Assembly (NCBI GenBank): GCA_947396885.1
Contig: OX377201.1
Span: forward strand, 64,888,983 to 64,952,982
Source: Heligmosomoides polygyrus polygyrus
Lineage: Eukaryota; Nematoda; Chromadorea; Rhabditida; Heligmosomidae
Length of the DNA: 64,000 nucleotides
Reading direction: 5' to 3'
Positions 60,501 to 62,951 of this stretch are shown here, in pieces. Each line of letters begins with the position of its first letter. Position 1 is the stretch's first letter. Made by a program: the position numbers and the translations under genes. Under the pieces are notes generated by a model. That model was given only the letters and a program-made list of their open reading frames with translations, was not told where the DNA came from and made no database searches.

Positions 60501-61875
60501 AAGCCGACTGGGAACAAGAACGCGAACCTCTGGCGACGACGAGGAACAATCCATAAAGATCGATTGGTGGCAGAGTTCGATTGTCCTGAAGATCGACCAG
60601 TTCGATGTGAATTTTGAGAGATTCCACTGGGCCTGAAGAGGAAGAATGAACAGAGCACTTGTAAGCAGGTGAGCTCACCTTGTTTGGTGGTTGTGATGGT
60701 CAACTGAGTGGGCTCGACTTCAATGCTCTGGATGCGGTCGACATCCGCACCAGTGGTGGCTAGGGCACTAGCAGACCTGCGAATTCTGGCTGCGGATGGT
60801 TCTTCGTCCTCGATCAGAGGGCTACTTTCGAAGGCCGGATGTGGGATGAAGAGGGAAGTCTGGTTGAAAGACGTCGACTTCTCCGTCTTAGTACTTTTGA
60901 CGACGAATAGAAGCAGAAAGGTGACAGCCGATCTGAATGTGCTAGAGCGGCTGCAGAGCATGACAATGCGCTCTACACATAGCACAATCAATTGCTACTG
61001 CGACATGCTTTCGGAAGTAGGCAATTTTTGGACGGGGGTGGGGAGGGGAAGGCGCCGGAGGTGGAGCTGCGCCCCTGAGTTCCGCACTTTAATGGTCAGG
61101 TAGTCGACGAATTTCAGTGCGGCTCGTGGACGTATCAGAGCGACGTGGTGAACTTCCTCGTCGAGAAGGAAGAAATCGATCTGGGCGACTTCTACGACAA
61201 TCAGGTAAGTGCAGCGCCGCTCGAGCTGAAAACCTGATGTGAGGTGCATGCGCTTTCTCAGGAATGGCTTCTAACGGATGCTCGACTGCGAAACGGAACC
61301 ACCCGCTCACTGGAGCAGCCGAACGAGAGCGTATCGATGGTGTCGATGCGGCTCAGCCTGAAAAGACAGAGCTTCTATTATGTCTTCAATTTGGTCTTCC
61401 CCACCACTCTGGTAAGCGGCTCCTTTCGCGCGACTGTTCCGCTCAAAGTGGTCGTCGTTTCAGGTCTCACTGGTTGCCGTCATAGGATTCCATGCTCCAA
61501 TCAACGCAACTGGTCGACGTGAGAGCAAGTTCCGGCTCGGTGAGACACCTAGCTCCCCCTATGTGTAGCGCCGCAGTCACCTCCTGCTTCAGGCATAATG
61601 ACGCTGTTGTCGATGTCGGTCATGCTGCTGATGCTCGTCGGCGAGATGAAGTTCGCCATGGAGAGTGTACCCGGTCAAAGGGGCTCGTTCAGTGATGTGC
61701 CTTTGCTCGGTACTGCAAGCACTGAGCCTGCTGCATCACGTCTGCAGTGAATTAAAACCGCGAAATTCCAGGAATATATTACATGAGCCTGATATTCATC
61801 ATCAGCATTGCCACCTGCACGTCGAGCATCTTCGTCCACCTGGAGAAGTACGCCCTTCGGAACCCCACTTGGCAG
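3503..61875 (+). CDS. Cys-loop ligand-gated ion channel subunit (spliced, 3' partial)
   Basis: Ten exons give a pentameric Cys-loop receptor subunit in family order: signal peptide, N-terminal helix, loop D (WWLDEYLLW), loop A (IWKPEFYMYH), a Cys-loop with exactly 13 residues between cysteines (positions within 36140-36293), GSWTYQ, the pre-M1 motif KRQSFYYVFNLVFPTTL, M1, M2 and M3. M4 and the stop codon are not visible, so the gene runs off the right edge or its last exons are missed. All intron phases match. Four introns among the last five exons are 52-62 nt, while introns 2, 3 and 5 are 11.7, 18.7 and 24.8 kb. No adjacent cysteine pair is present in loop C, so it is not an alpha-type nicotinic subunit. 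The M2 start carries Arg where nicotinic channels have a small residue at 2' and lacks the GEK motif. The family assignment is secure; the ligand and ion selectivity are unknown. A nested opposite-strand gene lies inside intron 5. Confidence 0.9.
3679..3762 (+). repeat. Two-copy 42-bp tandem repeat
   Basis: A 42-bp unit beginning TTCATGGTAGAAGCGG is present twice in perfect head-to-tail order (3679-3720, 3721-3762), a recent tandem duplication in intron 1 of the channel model. Confidence 0.9.
3964..4060 (+). repeat. Dispersed SINE-like repeat, copy 1
   Basis: Shares GCTGGTGTCCACC, GGATC, GTCATG-CACCAG and AGCGGAC-C-CGCTGCG blocks, in the same order and orientation, with 62952-63062. The copy here is more diverged and its terminal hairpin is broken (CGCTGCGAAGAGGG). 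Confidence 0.6.
4819..5451. other. Unassigned interval open on both strands
   Basis: The minus strand is open for 210 codons (4819-5451) and the plus strand for 199 codons (4829-5425) over the same bases. Neither product is recognisable, and channel exon 2 uses a third frame at its right end. Double openness suggests base composition or an old exon rather than two genes. It sits in intron 1 of the channel model. Confidence 0.25.
5341..5419 (+). CDS. Channel exon 2: N-terminal helix (putative)
   Basis: The acceptor GTTCTCAG ends at 5340. The frame entered in phase 1 reads ETKQGPSRLTTLGEFYVPVL and then RELFLQL, an amphipathic stretch like the N-terminal helix of Cys-loop receptors. The exon leaves in phase 2 at GT 5420 (GTGTGA). 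Upstream this frame meets a stop near 5306, so the exon cannot start much earlier. The surrounding 4835-5425 is open in several frames on both strands, so other exon choices here are possible. Confidence 0.5.
5420..8316. other. Channel intron 2, first part: nothing recognised
   Basis: Unique AT-rich intronic sequence with a short C run near 6320. Open frames here, such as 7470-7850 on the minus strand, show no domain and no good splice context. Confidence 0.4.
8317..9613 (-). mobile_element. Mariner-type (IS630/Tc1/mariner superfamily) element with TIRs
   Basis: The element begins CAGGGTGCGCAAAAATTA at 8317 and ends with the related inverted sequence at 9613 (CAGGGTACCCAAGAATTA on the minus strand), with TA on each side (8315-8316, 9614-9615). 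Its 1,297-bp length suits a single-ORF mariner-like element. The transposase lies on the minus strand and is broken. Confidence 0.85.
8541..9480 (-). pseudogene. Mariner-type transposase, frameshifted
   Basis: From 5' to 3' on the minus strand: a helix-turn-helix part (AVKPYKELGNLLDKTGRGRK, within 9171-9365), FSDEKVFT (first catalytic Asp), SAMVWGAITSTG, and CFQQDSAPAHKART (second Asp). In a shifted frame NSTDLDPLDFSVW carries the third acidic site. The blocks are in at least three frames, so it is inactive. Family assignment is firm; the subfamily (for example maT-like DD37D) is a guess. Confidence 0.85.
9614..10589. other. Intron sequence, nothing recognised
   Basis: No open frame with recognisable domains and no clear repeat match inside the window. 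Confidence 0.35.
10590..11351. mobile_element. Non-autonomous inverted-repeat element, relative of 28527-29415
   Basis: The two ends are imperfect inverted repeats (for example CCATTTTTACGTC against the reverse of GACGTGAAAATGG, plus AAATCAAATTGGA and CCTAAAACTTTC blocks). The centre resembles the middle of the element at 28527-29415 (TTCGGTGCTTC, GAGCTTTTCGAGTGCATGG and neighbouring words). No transposase is visible. Confidence 0.6.
11443..12290 (+). pseudogene. Mariner transposase pseudogene
   Basis: Ordered mariner blocks appear in changing frames: WRNFRAGDFSRKDPEDAVG, LDKWVPYELTEHQ near 11720, VTFDEKWIFYV (catalytic Asp region) near 11833, VSAWWSAAGLIHHHSF near 11930, NFDHPPCSPRLS near 12085, FKHLDIFLREKRF near 12135, and a family-typical CACDYFD followed by a stop at 12290. 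Several frameshifts make it inactive. Inverted termini were not located. Confidence 0.88.
12291..13380. other. Intron sequence, nothing recognised
   Basis: Includes AG/GAAAAC-rich stretches around 13050-13200 that share words (CAGAAAACAGAAA) with 16570-16640. No gene is supported. Confidence 0.35.
13382..13497. repeat. GC-rich imperfect hairpin element
   Basis: GCAGTATT at the left and AATACTGC at the right enclose GGCAGCA-type and GCGGG/CCCGC inverted blocks. The whole can fold on itself. It may be a fragment of a larger repeat family. Confidence 0.4.
14045..14150. repeat. Dispersed repeat shared with 58330-58430
   Basis: Words such as TATGCGCCAACCTATTATAT, TCTCAAATAGATGA and ATAATCGACACCCATCTA recur in reverse orientation near 58330-58430, so both are members of one repeat family. 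It abuts the perfect hairpin at 14151. Confidence 0.7.
14151..14195. repeat. Perfect 19-bp hairpin
   Basis: Arms 14151-14169 and 14177-14195 are exact reverse complements (19 bp, starting GGCGGCTCTCACCCGC) with a 7-nt loop TCCTGGC. The related repeat near 58300 keeps GCGGGTGAGA, so the hairpin is part of that family. Confidence 0.85.
14681..14698. repeat. G homopolymer
   Basis: A run of about 18 G residues; its length is unreliable in most sequencing data. Confidence 0.8.
14699..16140. other. Intron sequence, nothing recognised
   Basis: No conserved domain in any frame and no strong repeat structure. Confidence 0.35.
16141..16262. repeat. Fragment of the ~200-bp MITE family
   Basis: Contains CTGTCTGATTGGCT, CACCTGCTAATGCTG and TTCGCGACACGTAT, matching the right half of the full element at 62023-62225. 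The left end is lost or diverged. Confidence 0.5.
17142..17250 (+). CDS. Channel exon 3: start of the ligand-binding domain
   Basis: The peptide runs LASWIQANARPYLPV, then ends VSAGLYQIVDL. It carries the RP-x-V pattern and the QI-x-DL motif that precede loop D in Cys-loop receptors. The donor is GTGAGT at 17251 in phase 0. I chose acceptor TTGCAG (17136-17141) because it matches phase 2 of exon 2; TTTCAG ending at 17133 or TTCAG ending at 17160 are phase-0 alternatives. The end is firmer than the start. Confidence 0.78.
17251..18180. other. Channel intron 3, first part
   Basis: Donor GTGAGT at 17251 starts an 18.7-kb intron. This part contains no recognisable gene. A G run occurs at 17985-17994. 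Confidence 0.35.
18181..18591. mobile_element. Very GC-rich terminal-inverted-repeat element
   Basis: TAAAGCCCCTTTCATACTCG at 18181 is mirrored by CGAGTATGAAAGGGGCTTA ending at 18591. Directly inside both ends are (GGC)n / (GCC)n runs, and the centre is also almost entirely G and C. The surroundings are AT-rich. The Ala/Arg/Pro-rich open frames on both strands are explained by composition. Confidence 0.7.
19070..19770. repeat. TTCACTGGTCCC minisatellite
   Basis: Dozens of irregular units of about 12-15 bp built on TTCACTGGTCCCC and TTACTGGTCCC. The long plus-strand frames here (Pro/Ser/Thr-rich) are repeat artefacts. Confidence 0.9.
19795..20255. repeat. 42-bp minisatellite (element A)
   Basis: Units of 42 bp built on CGACATCGGTGACACCTC TTCTGAA-type sequence. 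Since 42 is a multiple of three, the array stays open in several frames on both strands as 14-residue repeats. Confidence 0.88.
20405..21770. other. Repeat-derived intron sequence
   Basis: 20460-20720 belongs to a dispersed family also at 24590-24840 and, inverted, at 25120-25205 (shared words ACAAGTCTGGTACCA, GACTTGCGGTG, TGGCCTGGGCGG). The rest shows no recognisable gene. Confidence 0.5.
21770..22070. repeat. Fragment of a Helentron-like element with 42-bp repeats
   Basis: A CA-rich start, CTGGTCCC units, then three 42-bp units of the CGTCTTCAGCACGTCTTCTGAA type. It parallels 23170-23640 and lacks the terminal hairpin. Confidence 0.6.
22256..22416. mobile_element. Foldback MITE 1
   Basis: Termini GGGGCCAGATTCATCAACCG at 22256 and the inverted CCGAATCTGGCCCC ending at 22416 define a 161-bp element. 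GTATACCG/CGGTATCG blocks extend the inverted repeat. It abuts the terminal hairpin of the next element. Confidence 0.75.
22704..22871. mobile_element. Foldback MITE 2
   Basis: A 168-bp near-perfect palindrome with termini GGGGCCGAATTCATCAACGA and the exact inverse. Arms include CTTACGTAACTT and GAGAATTGTAAGC, with a short centre near 22790. Confidence 0.88.
22873..23042. mobile_element. Foldback MITE 3, directly adjacent to MITE 2
   Basis: A 170-bp near-perfect palindrome with termini GGGGCCGGATTC / GAATCCGGCCCC and internal GAGAATTGTAAGCGAAAGCT. It is separated from MITE 2 by a single A. It shares the termini and the GAGAATTGTAAGC core with MITE 2 but differs elsewhere. Confidence 0.88.
23174..23196. 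repeat. CA microsatellite
   Basis: An uninterrupted CA dinucleotide run of about 11 units inside element B. Confidence 0.85.
23640..24380 (+). repeat. Inverted paralogue of the sequence flanking the hAT element (empty site)
   Basis: This stretch matches, in reverse, 31354-31920 followed by 25240-25442, that is, the flanks of the hAT element joined without it. At 24177-24192 it reads GGTTTAGGTGTGATTG where the other copy has the duplicated target ATCTAAAC, so it records the uninterrupted state. It also contains a broken version of the frame described at 31650-31856. Confidence 0.8.
24590..25205. repeat. Dispersed repeat pair in inverted orientation
   Basis: 24590-24840 and the reverse complement of 25120-25205 share the ACAAGTCTGGTACCA and TGGCCTGGGCGG family words also seen at 20460-20720. 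The interval 24867-25120 is open on the minus strand (FGFMIVGVYDADEGNVDHFT) without recognisable function. Confidence 0.55.
25448..25565. repeat. Subterminal TACGATT repeats of the hAT element
   Basis: Repeated TTACGATT/TTACGATTTACG words in one orientation and then CGTAAATCGTAAAT in the other; a shorter version lies at 31302-31325. Such motifs are typical transposase-binding subterminal repeats in hAT elements. Confidence 0.7.
26867..27067. mobile_element. ~200-bp MITE, copy inside the hAT element
   Basis: Left end TATATGTCGCGAGG and right end TTGCGACATGTACC are inverted repeats, with AATCAGACCGCATTGAGTGG internally as in 62023-62225. Confidence 0.7.
27342..30529. mobile_element. Tc1-type giant foldback element (3.2 kb)
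   Basis: Ends CAGTACCGCCGCTAAACATT and its inverse lie between TA dinucleotides (27340-27341, 30530-30531). Arms of about 1.06 kb (27342-28405 and 29465-30529) are almost perfect inverted copies, so open frames appear twice (27730-27954 and 29916-30140). The termini and TA sites fit a Tc1/mariner-superfamily foldback. The centre holds a different inverted-repeat element. Confidence 0.85.
28527..29415. mobile_element. Inner inverted-repeat element, relative of 10590-11351
   Basis: Ends such as GGAATTGGACACTTTTCAGA and the inverse of GAAAAGTGTCCAATTTG mark shorter arms. The centre is open for 100 codons on the plus strand (28846-29148) with no known domain and shares words with 10940-11060. 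Confidence 0.6.
31650..31856 (-). CDS. Open frame of a duplicated repeat segment
   Basis: A 68-codon frame begins MAADSLFHSSEILVGDLSDT and contains SELFELLQRESVVFNFTAKR. It is followed by donor-like GTAAAT. The inverted paralogue at 23700-23910 has frame-breaking changes. It may be an exon of an old gene caught in the duplicated segment or an element-encoded protein; function unknown. Confidence 0.3.
   Translation of the reverse strand: MAADSLFHSSEILVGDLSDTDAQGQMEEGTTNILEGTCGPIGSELFELLQRESVVFNFTAKRRFVRKK
31920..35670. other. Channel intron 3, last part: no supported gene
   Basis: Open frames at 32665-33039 (plus) and 35013-35372 (minus, NFEETYGKNYTREPAVVEKL) have no recognised domain or splice context. 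34470-34970 is a degenerate series of TATTATCGATCG-like words with a G run near 34840. One tRNA-like repeat is listed separately. Confidence 0.35.
32375..32438 (-). repeat. tRNA-like SINE head
   Basis: On the minus strand GCGCCGG opens and CCTGGCGC closes a stem, with an A-box-like TAGTGCAGTGG and B-box-like GGTTCCAGTTCC. At 64 nt it is short for a tRNA and has no clear anticodon arm. Confidence 0.45.
35672..35855. repeat. Foldback with repeated GCCGGCGAAGCCGGC hairpin
   Basis: GGGATGCTTCCTTACTCAGCG is mirrored by CGCTGGGTGAGTAAGGAATCCC around a GCCGGCGAAGCCGGC hairpin (35699-35713). The hairpin plus GACGGACGCTGG recurs at about 35828-35855. It lies just upstream of channel exon 4. Confidence 0.6.
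35930..36084 (+). CDS. Channel exon 4: loops D and A
   Basis: The acceptor CTTTTTCAG ends at 35929. The peptide begins DQRNNLATVSAYFDVWWLDE and continues YLLWNATEYGG, then FIPMKWIWKPEFYMYH. W-x-D-x-x-L-x-W and W-x-P-(D/E)-x-x-x-Y are hallmark loop D and loop A motifs. NAT is a potential N-glycosylation site. The donor GTAGCA starts at 36085 in phase 2. The junction with exon 3 (QIVDL|DQRNN) reads as in known family members. Confidence 0.92.
36140..36293 (+). CDS. Channel exon 5: Cys-loop
   Basis: After a 55-nt intron (acceptor CTCCTGCAG ending 36139) the phase-2 frame reads VYGRVPEYPSDAPAEIRSDG, then RVRMFVSISSKSFC. The Cys-loop follows: two cysteines 13 residues apart enclosing FKRFPFDSQ. 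The donor is GTACGT at 36294 in phase 0. The stop codon of the opposite-strand nested gene is only 36 bp downstream, so antisense overlap through that gene's 3' UTR is likely. Confidence 0.93.
36330..36927 (-). CDS. Nested gene last exon: cysteine-containing domain and C-terminal hydrophobic tail
   Basis: A 199-codon open frame from acceptor CTCTCTAG to TAA. It begins TTSSNGTFHLPLSPDAVYAA followed by RYQYTKV, a fibronectin-III-like phrase. The second half has six cysteines (FCDNK, AVCSH, SYCDA, KCGPMLC, RCLNV) and sequons NGT, NGS, NYT and NVT. The protein ends in a hydrophobic run directly before the stop, as in GPI-anchor signals; a single C-terminal membrane helix is the alternative. Confidence 0.75.
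36330..60961 (-). CDS. Nested gene: secreted, probably GPI-anchored protein of unknown function
   Basis: Eleven minus-strand exons chain with consistent phases (1,1,0,2,0,2,0,0,0,2, then stop) into about 614 codons, or 550 if only one copy of the duplicated exon pair is used. The product has an N-terminal signal peptide, alternating hydrophobic beta-like segments with phrases resembling fibronectin type III strands, several N-glycosylation sequons, six cysteines in the last exon, and a hydrophobic C-terminal tail (TFAILLILISMFI) right before the stop. That architecture suggests an extracellular GPI-anchored protein. I do not recognise the family. The whole gene lies inside intron 5 of the channel gene on the opposite strand. 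Individual exons are uncertain because the chain rests on eye-read splice sites; the first and last exons are the best supported. Confidence 0.6.
36981..37114 (-). CDS. Nested gene exon 10
   Basis: Acceptor GAAATTCAG, peptide VQKHVTGYELVVETELNGDS then EEGFVTLSALNLSKNG and a basic tail. The pattern GYELVVETEL followed by FVTLSALNL is beta-sandwich-like. Donor GTGAGC in phase 2 matches the last exon. An alternative short exon lies just upstream (YYS), which I did not use. Confidence 0.62.
37475..37561 (-). CDS. Nested gene exon 9
   Basis: Acceptor CCGCTCCTCAG, peptide EFRDESPLVCRDIESTTSVT then YLRHLRQYA, 29 codons phase 0 to 0. The donor is a good GTGAGT. It carries one of the few cysteines outside the last exon. 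Confidence 0.55.
37660..37746 (-). CDS. Nested gene exon 8
   Basis: Acceptor TTTGTTTAG, peptide MDLLYDIENLNDSAHQVRAR then ITPLKCHQW, 29 codons phase 0 to 0. It joins VTIEIS from the previous exon without a frame problem. The donor GTTTTC is weak, and the following intron is 98 nt. Confidence 0.5.
37884..38500. other. Between nested-gene exon 8 and the duplicated block
   Basis: 38030-38100 shares GGTGCTGATCACG-ATCT-ACAT words with 58190-58230, so it is partly repeat-derived. A minus-strand frame (37716-38051) is open but its splice phase does not fit the nested gene. Confidence 0.35.
39690..40604 (-). pseudogene. Tc1-type transposase, frameshifted (copy 1)
   Basis: Starts MVKGKWLTSAQRAQSVLLRD with a helix-turn-helix (CADIGIKLKLPISTVFKRAR). 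It then shifts frame to LKDRFKTAIHVHIEIAASG and again to KVLFSDESKLNRVG (first catalytic Asp), GGGSVMVWAAMSGRGPEPVH, and a shifted RPAQCPDLN near the end. The blocks and order are diagnostic for Tc1-family transposases; several frameshifts mean it is dead. Confidence 0.88.
41335..41860. repeat. CTGGTCCC minisatellite (copy 1, expanded)
   Basis: Irregular TTCACTGGTCCCC-type units with C runs. Copy 2 (49215-49400) is much shorter, showing instability after duplication. Confidence 0.88.
41865..42415. repeat. 42-bp minisatellite (copy 1)
   Basis: Units from CGACAT to CGACAT are 42 bp (for example 41942 to 41984) and alternate between two subtypes, GACACCTCTTCTGAACC and GACACAACTCCTGAACC. Open on both strands. 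Confidence 0.9.
43002..43113 (-). CDS. Nested gene exon 7 (module copy nearest the 3' end, part b)
   Basis: Second copy of the 112-nt exon at 50551-50662, with intact acceptor, frame and GTGAGT donor. Together exons a and b form a 192-nt (64-codon) unit with phase 0 at both ends. Confidence 0.58.
43170..43249 (-). CDS. Nested gene exon 6 (module copy nearest the 3' end, part a)
   Basis: Second copy of the 80-nt exon at 50719-50798, inside the other 6.8-kb duplicate. The translated part is the same. Whether both copies are spliced into one mRNA is unknown; phases would allow it. Confidence 0.5.
44680..45040. repeat. ~160-bp tandem satellite (copy 1)
   Basis: About three units, each containing CTTTGGAGTGCACATGGACA- or GTGTGCCGTGTACAATG-type starts, ATAGAATCGAACCTATCAA and ATTGCTCCAACCTGTCC-like blocks. 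Units occur near 44680, 44835 and 44975. Confidence 0.7.
45443..45596. repeat. Short palindrome at the end of duplicated copy 1
   Basis: GTACCGTCCTGTTCAGCATG onward (to about 45492) is mirrored by the sequence ending at 45596, with a spacer of about 50 bp. In copy 2 this point instead continues into a longer inverted repeat, so the ends differ between copies. Confidence 0.8.
45597..46431. other. Unique interval before the gap
   Basis: Contains a hairpin GACGCTTTG...CAAAGCGTC at 45627-45662, otherwise nothing recognised. It has no counterpart after copy 2. Confidence 0.4.
46432..46631. other. Assembly gap (200 N)
   Basis: Exactly 200 unknown bases. Frames predicted across it are meaningless. 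Confidence 1.
47570..48483 (-). pseudogene. Tc1-type transposase, frameshifted (copy 2)
   Basis: The same blocks as copy 1 (FSDESKLNRVG, GGGSVMVWAAMSGRG). It has an additional one-base loss near 48362 that breaks the N-terminal frame, so the two copies have diverged slightly. Confidence 0.85.
48584..50027 (-). mobile_element. Helentron/HINE-like element C (copy 2)
   Basis: The counterpart of 40705-42485 with a contracted CTGGTCCC array (49215-49400) and the 42-bp array at 49407-49957. Confidence 0.6.
50551..50662 (-). CDS. Nested gene exon 5 (module copy nearest the 5' end, part b)
   Basis: Acceptor TTCCTCTTCAG; peptide IPAAELHVSVDVHCESSLTT then EHMLLHADEDSVTIEIS, ending at donor GTGAGT in phase 0. 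Compared with the copy at 43002-43113, the one coding difference I saw (TCG versus TCC, Ser) is synonymous. Confidence 0.58.
50719..50798 (-). CDS. Nested gene exon 4 (module copy nearest the 5' end, part a)
   Basis: Acceptor AACTTGCAG; peptide VLMHRNMDGEESAEQLYVTS then RWTEEE. Phase 0 in, phase 2 out at a non-consensus donor GTCGCA. The same exon is present at 43170-43249. A read-through alternative without the 56-nt intron also stays open, so the exact structure is not settled. Confidence 0.5.
52090..55617. repeat. Large inverted repeat (arms ~1.46 kb)
   Basis: Left arm 52090-53548 and right arm 54139-55617 are inverted copies around a spacer of about 590 bp. Matching ends include CGCATGCTCATAACTCC on the left and GGAGTTATGAGCATGCG on the right. 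Each arm includes the ~160-bp satellite units. The left arm lies mostly inside duplicated copy 2. Confidence 0.85.
52365..52900. repeat. ~160-bp tandem satellite (copy 2, four units)
   Basis: Units near 52365, 52560, 52720 and 52860 share ATATAGAATCGAACCTATCA and GAATTGCTC blocks. Copy 1 has about one unit fewer. Confidence 0.7.
55793..55959 (-). CDS. Nested gene exon 3
   Basis: Acceptor GCTTGTTTCAG is strong. The peptide reads RYTVPFLKPERWYGLSFTSE, then a basic and polar stretch ending SPEQLYEVG. The L-x-P-x-x-x-Y pattern resembles a fibronectin type III F strand, but this is only a resemblance. Donor GTAAAG at 55792; an alternative GT at 55798 is two codons earlier. Both leave phase 0. Confidence 0.6.
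57825..57905 (+). repeat. tRNA-like sequence, probably a SINE head
   Basis: GCGCAGT at the start pairs perfectly with ACTGCGC at the end (7 bp, 81 nt total). An A-box-like TGGCGTAGTAGG and a B-box-like GGTTTGGATCCC lie between. The anticodon arm does not pair well, so a functional tRNA is unlikely. Confidence 0.45.
58185..58430. repeat. Repeat-family fragments shared with 38030 and 14045
   Basis: GGGTGCTGATCACGAATCTG resembles 38030-38060. GATGGGTGTCGATTATGG and AATATAATATGTTGGCGCAT are the reverse of 14045-14150. Confidence 0.65.
60528..60632 (-). CDS. Nested gene exon 2
   Basis: After a 46-nt intron with acceptor CCTCTTCAG, the peptide is PVESLKIHIELVDLQDNRTL and then PPIDLYG. The first segment looks like alternating beta strands and carries an NRT sequon. 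The 3' end is uncertain: GTTCGC at 60527 gives the phase 1 required by the next exon but is a weak donor. Confidence 0.5.
60679..60961 (-). CDS. Nested gene exon 1: signal peptide
   Basis: ATG at 60961 begins MLCSRSSTFRSAVTFLLLFV, a clear signal peptide. The mature part has a NQTS sequon, a basic RIRR site and ends IEVEPTQLTITTTKQ. Donor AACAAG|GTGAGC in phase 1. The frame stays open upstream to 60991 but only through a TTG codon. The ATG is 157 bp from channel exon 6, so the promoter must overlap the channel's 3' exon block. Confidence 0.68.
61118..61204 (+). CDS. Channel exon 6: GSWTY/loop F
   Basis: The peptide is CGSWTYQSDVVNF followed by an acidic segment ending GDFYDNQ, 29 codons in phase 0. 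It follows exon 5 across a 24.8-kb intron and restores the family's post-Cys-loop GSWTY motif. The chosen acceptor is ATTTCAG ending 61117; an upstream AG at 61098-61099 would add six residues. The donor is GTAAGT at 61205. Confidence 0.93.
61262..61411 (+). CDS. Channel exon 7: loop C and start of M1
   Basis: Fifty codons between acceptor CTTTCTCAG and donor GTAAGC. It begins EWLLTDARLRNG, carries NGT and NES glycosylation sequons, and ends with the strongly conserved pre-M1/M1 stretch KRQSFYYVFNLVFPTTL. There is no Cys-Cys pair in the loop C region. Confidence 0.94.
61464..61539 (+). CDS. Channel exon 8: M1 and M1-M2 linker
   Basis: The peptide is VSLVAVIGFHAPINATGRR then ESKFRL, leaving in phase 1 at GTGAGA (61540). 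The FHAP segment ends M1. The linker lacks the GEK sequence typical of cation channels. A second GTGAGA at 61519 would shorten the exon but would break the L-G-I match at the start of M2. Confidence 0.9.
61593..61709 (+). CDS. Channel exon 9: M2 pore helix and M2-M3 loop
   Basis: The acceptor CTGCTTCAG ends at 61592. The frame reads GIMTLLSMSVMLLMLVGEM, the M2 helix with the conserved Leu at 9' and an acidic residue at its outer end. The M2-M3 loop follows and ends SFSDVPLLG, the canonical VPLLG before M3. Donor GTACTG at 61710, phase 1. Confidence 0.94.
61772..61875 (+). CDS. Channel exon 10: M3
   Basis: The peptide starts IYYMSLIFIISIATCTSSIF (M3) and ends EKYALRNPTWQ at the beginning of the cytoplasmic loop. 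Phase-0 exit at CAG|GTTCGT (61876). No later exon with M4 features was found before position 64000. Confidence 0.92.
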
Positions 61876-62022
61876 GTTCGTCCTAGTCGTCTCGGAAACA
61901 TCCTTTCTTATCGGCGTGCCGTCGCGAGTGGTTGCATAGGTCACATGAAGACTGTCGCCATGGTGTCCCTTAAAGGCCTAATGCCTGCCTGACTCGTTCC
62001 AAGAAATTGATTAGTCGTAAAA

Positions 62023-62225
62023 GGTACATGTCGCGAAGGTGAGCAGCATTAGTAGGTGGGAGCTCGCCAGCCAATAACAACCAAACAGAGCACAGTCCGA
62101 ACACATGCCAGCCCATCAGGGTACCGACTGAATACGCCCTCTCTAAACGGCATGCCCATTCAATGCGGTCTGATTGGTTTAGGCGTTCCCATCTACCAAT
62201 GCTGCTCACCTACGCGACATATACC
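62023..62225. mobile_element. ~200-bp MITE, full-length copy
   Basis: GGTACATGTCGCGAAGGTGA at the left is mirrored by TCACCTACGCGACATATACC at the right; inverted similarity continues through GCAGCATT and GTAGGTGGGA. Further members lie at 26867-27067 and 16141-16262. It is inserted 150 bp after channel exon 10. Confidence 0.8.
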
Positions 62226-62951
62226 GTCAAAGAGTCTGACAACCGATAGCTCCTGTGGCACTCCCGAAAATGAAGTACACGTTTTTTAGAGGTGCTGCCT
62301 CCATCTCACTGCATACTACTTCAACCCCAAAAATGCTGGGAGGTCAACAACTGCTAGCGAGGCAAGCAGCAGTTTGCAACGTATGCCAACATAACTGTAC
62401 ATCCGAAAATTGGAAAAGGACGAAGCGCAGTGCGTGATTTATGAAGGGGAACGAACCAGATGGAGGCACCTAGGCAGCAGCAATATCTTTCTGGTGGATT
62501 TCGGCACATTATGCCGCCAGTAACGAGTACTTTGATACAGCGATGTCAAGAAGCAAATTCTTCCATTTCGAATAAGTCATCAAGTCAAATAAGCGACGTT
62601 TTTTCTCGATGCACAGAAACCGCCCCGATTTGTCAGAATTGTAATCCGTTTGAGTGGCAGCAAAAATAGGCTTAATTCTCAAACTTCTTAGGACAACTGA
62701 GACGACGAAATTTGAGCTGGTAGAGGGAGACGGTGCCAAGCTGAACGAATGAAGTCGCGCGCCTTGACGGCGCCGTGTCATTCGCCAGAAGTCAGGTGTC
62801 GTGCCAGTAGTGAACACGATGGGCAAAGCTCCCCTGCGATGATGCGACCACTTTCGGGGACAGAGGACACGGCGTCCACAAGACAGGCCTCAACTTCGAG
62901 GTGATAGGAAAGCGGCCAAGACGAGCACTGGACTGATACGTTACACATGAA

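Larger units (their letters stand above)
55960..60527. other. Intron of both host genes: no supported gene
   Basis: Open frames (for example 57413-57733, 59225-59506, 55988-56401 on plus; 57084-57401 on minus) overlap each other on both strands and show no domain. 58190-58430 holds repeat-family fragments. C runs and G runs occur near 57091 and 58780. Confidence 0.4.

Noticed and set aside
60434..60991. A single-exon 185-codon minus-strand protein
   Set aside because: The first codon is TTG and the frame passes a good donor at 60678 and acceptor at 60633. The spliced reading gives a more protein-like sequence.
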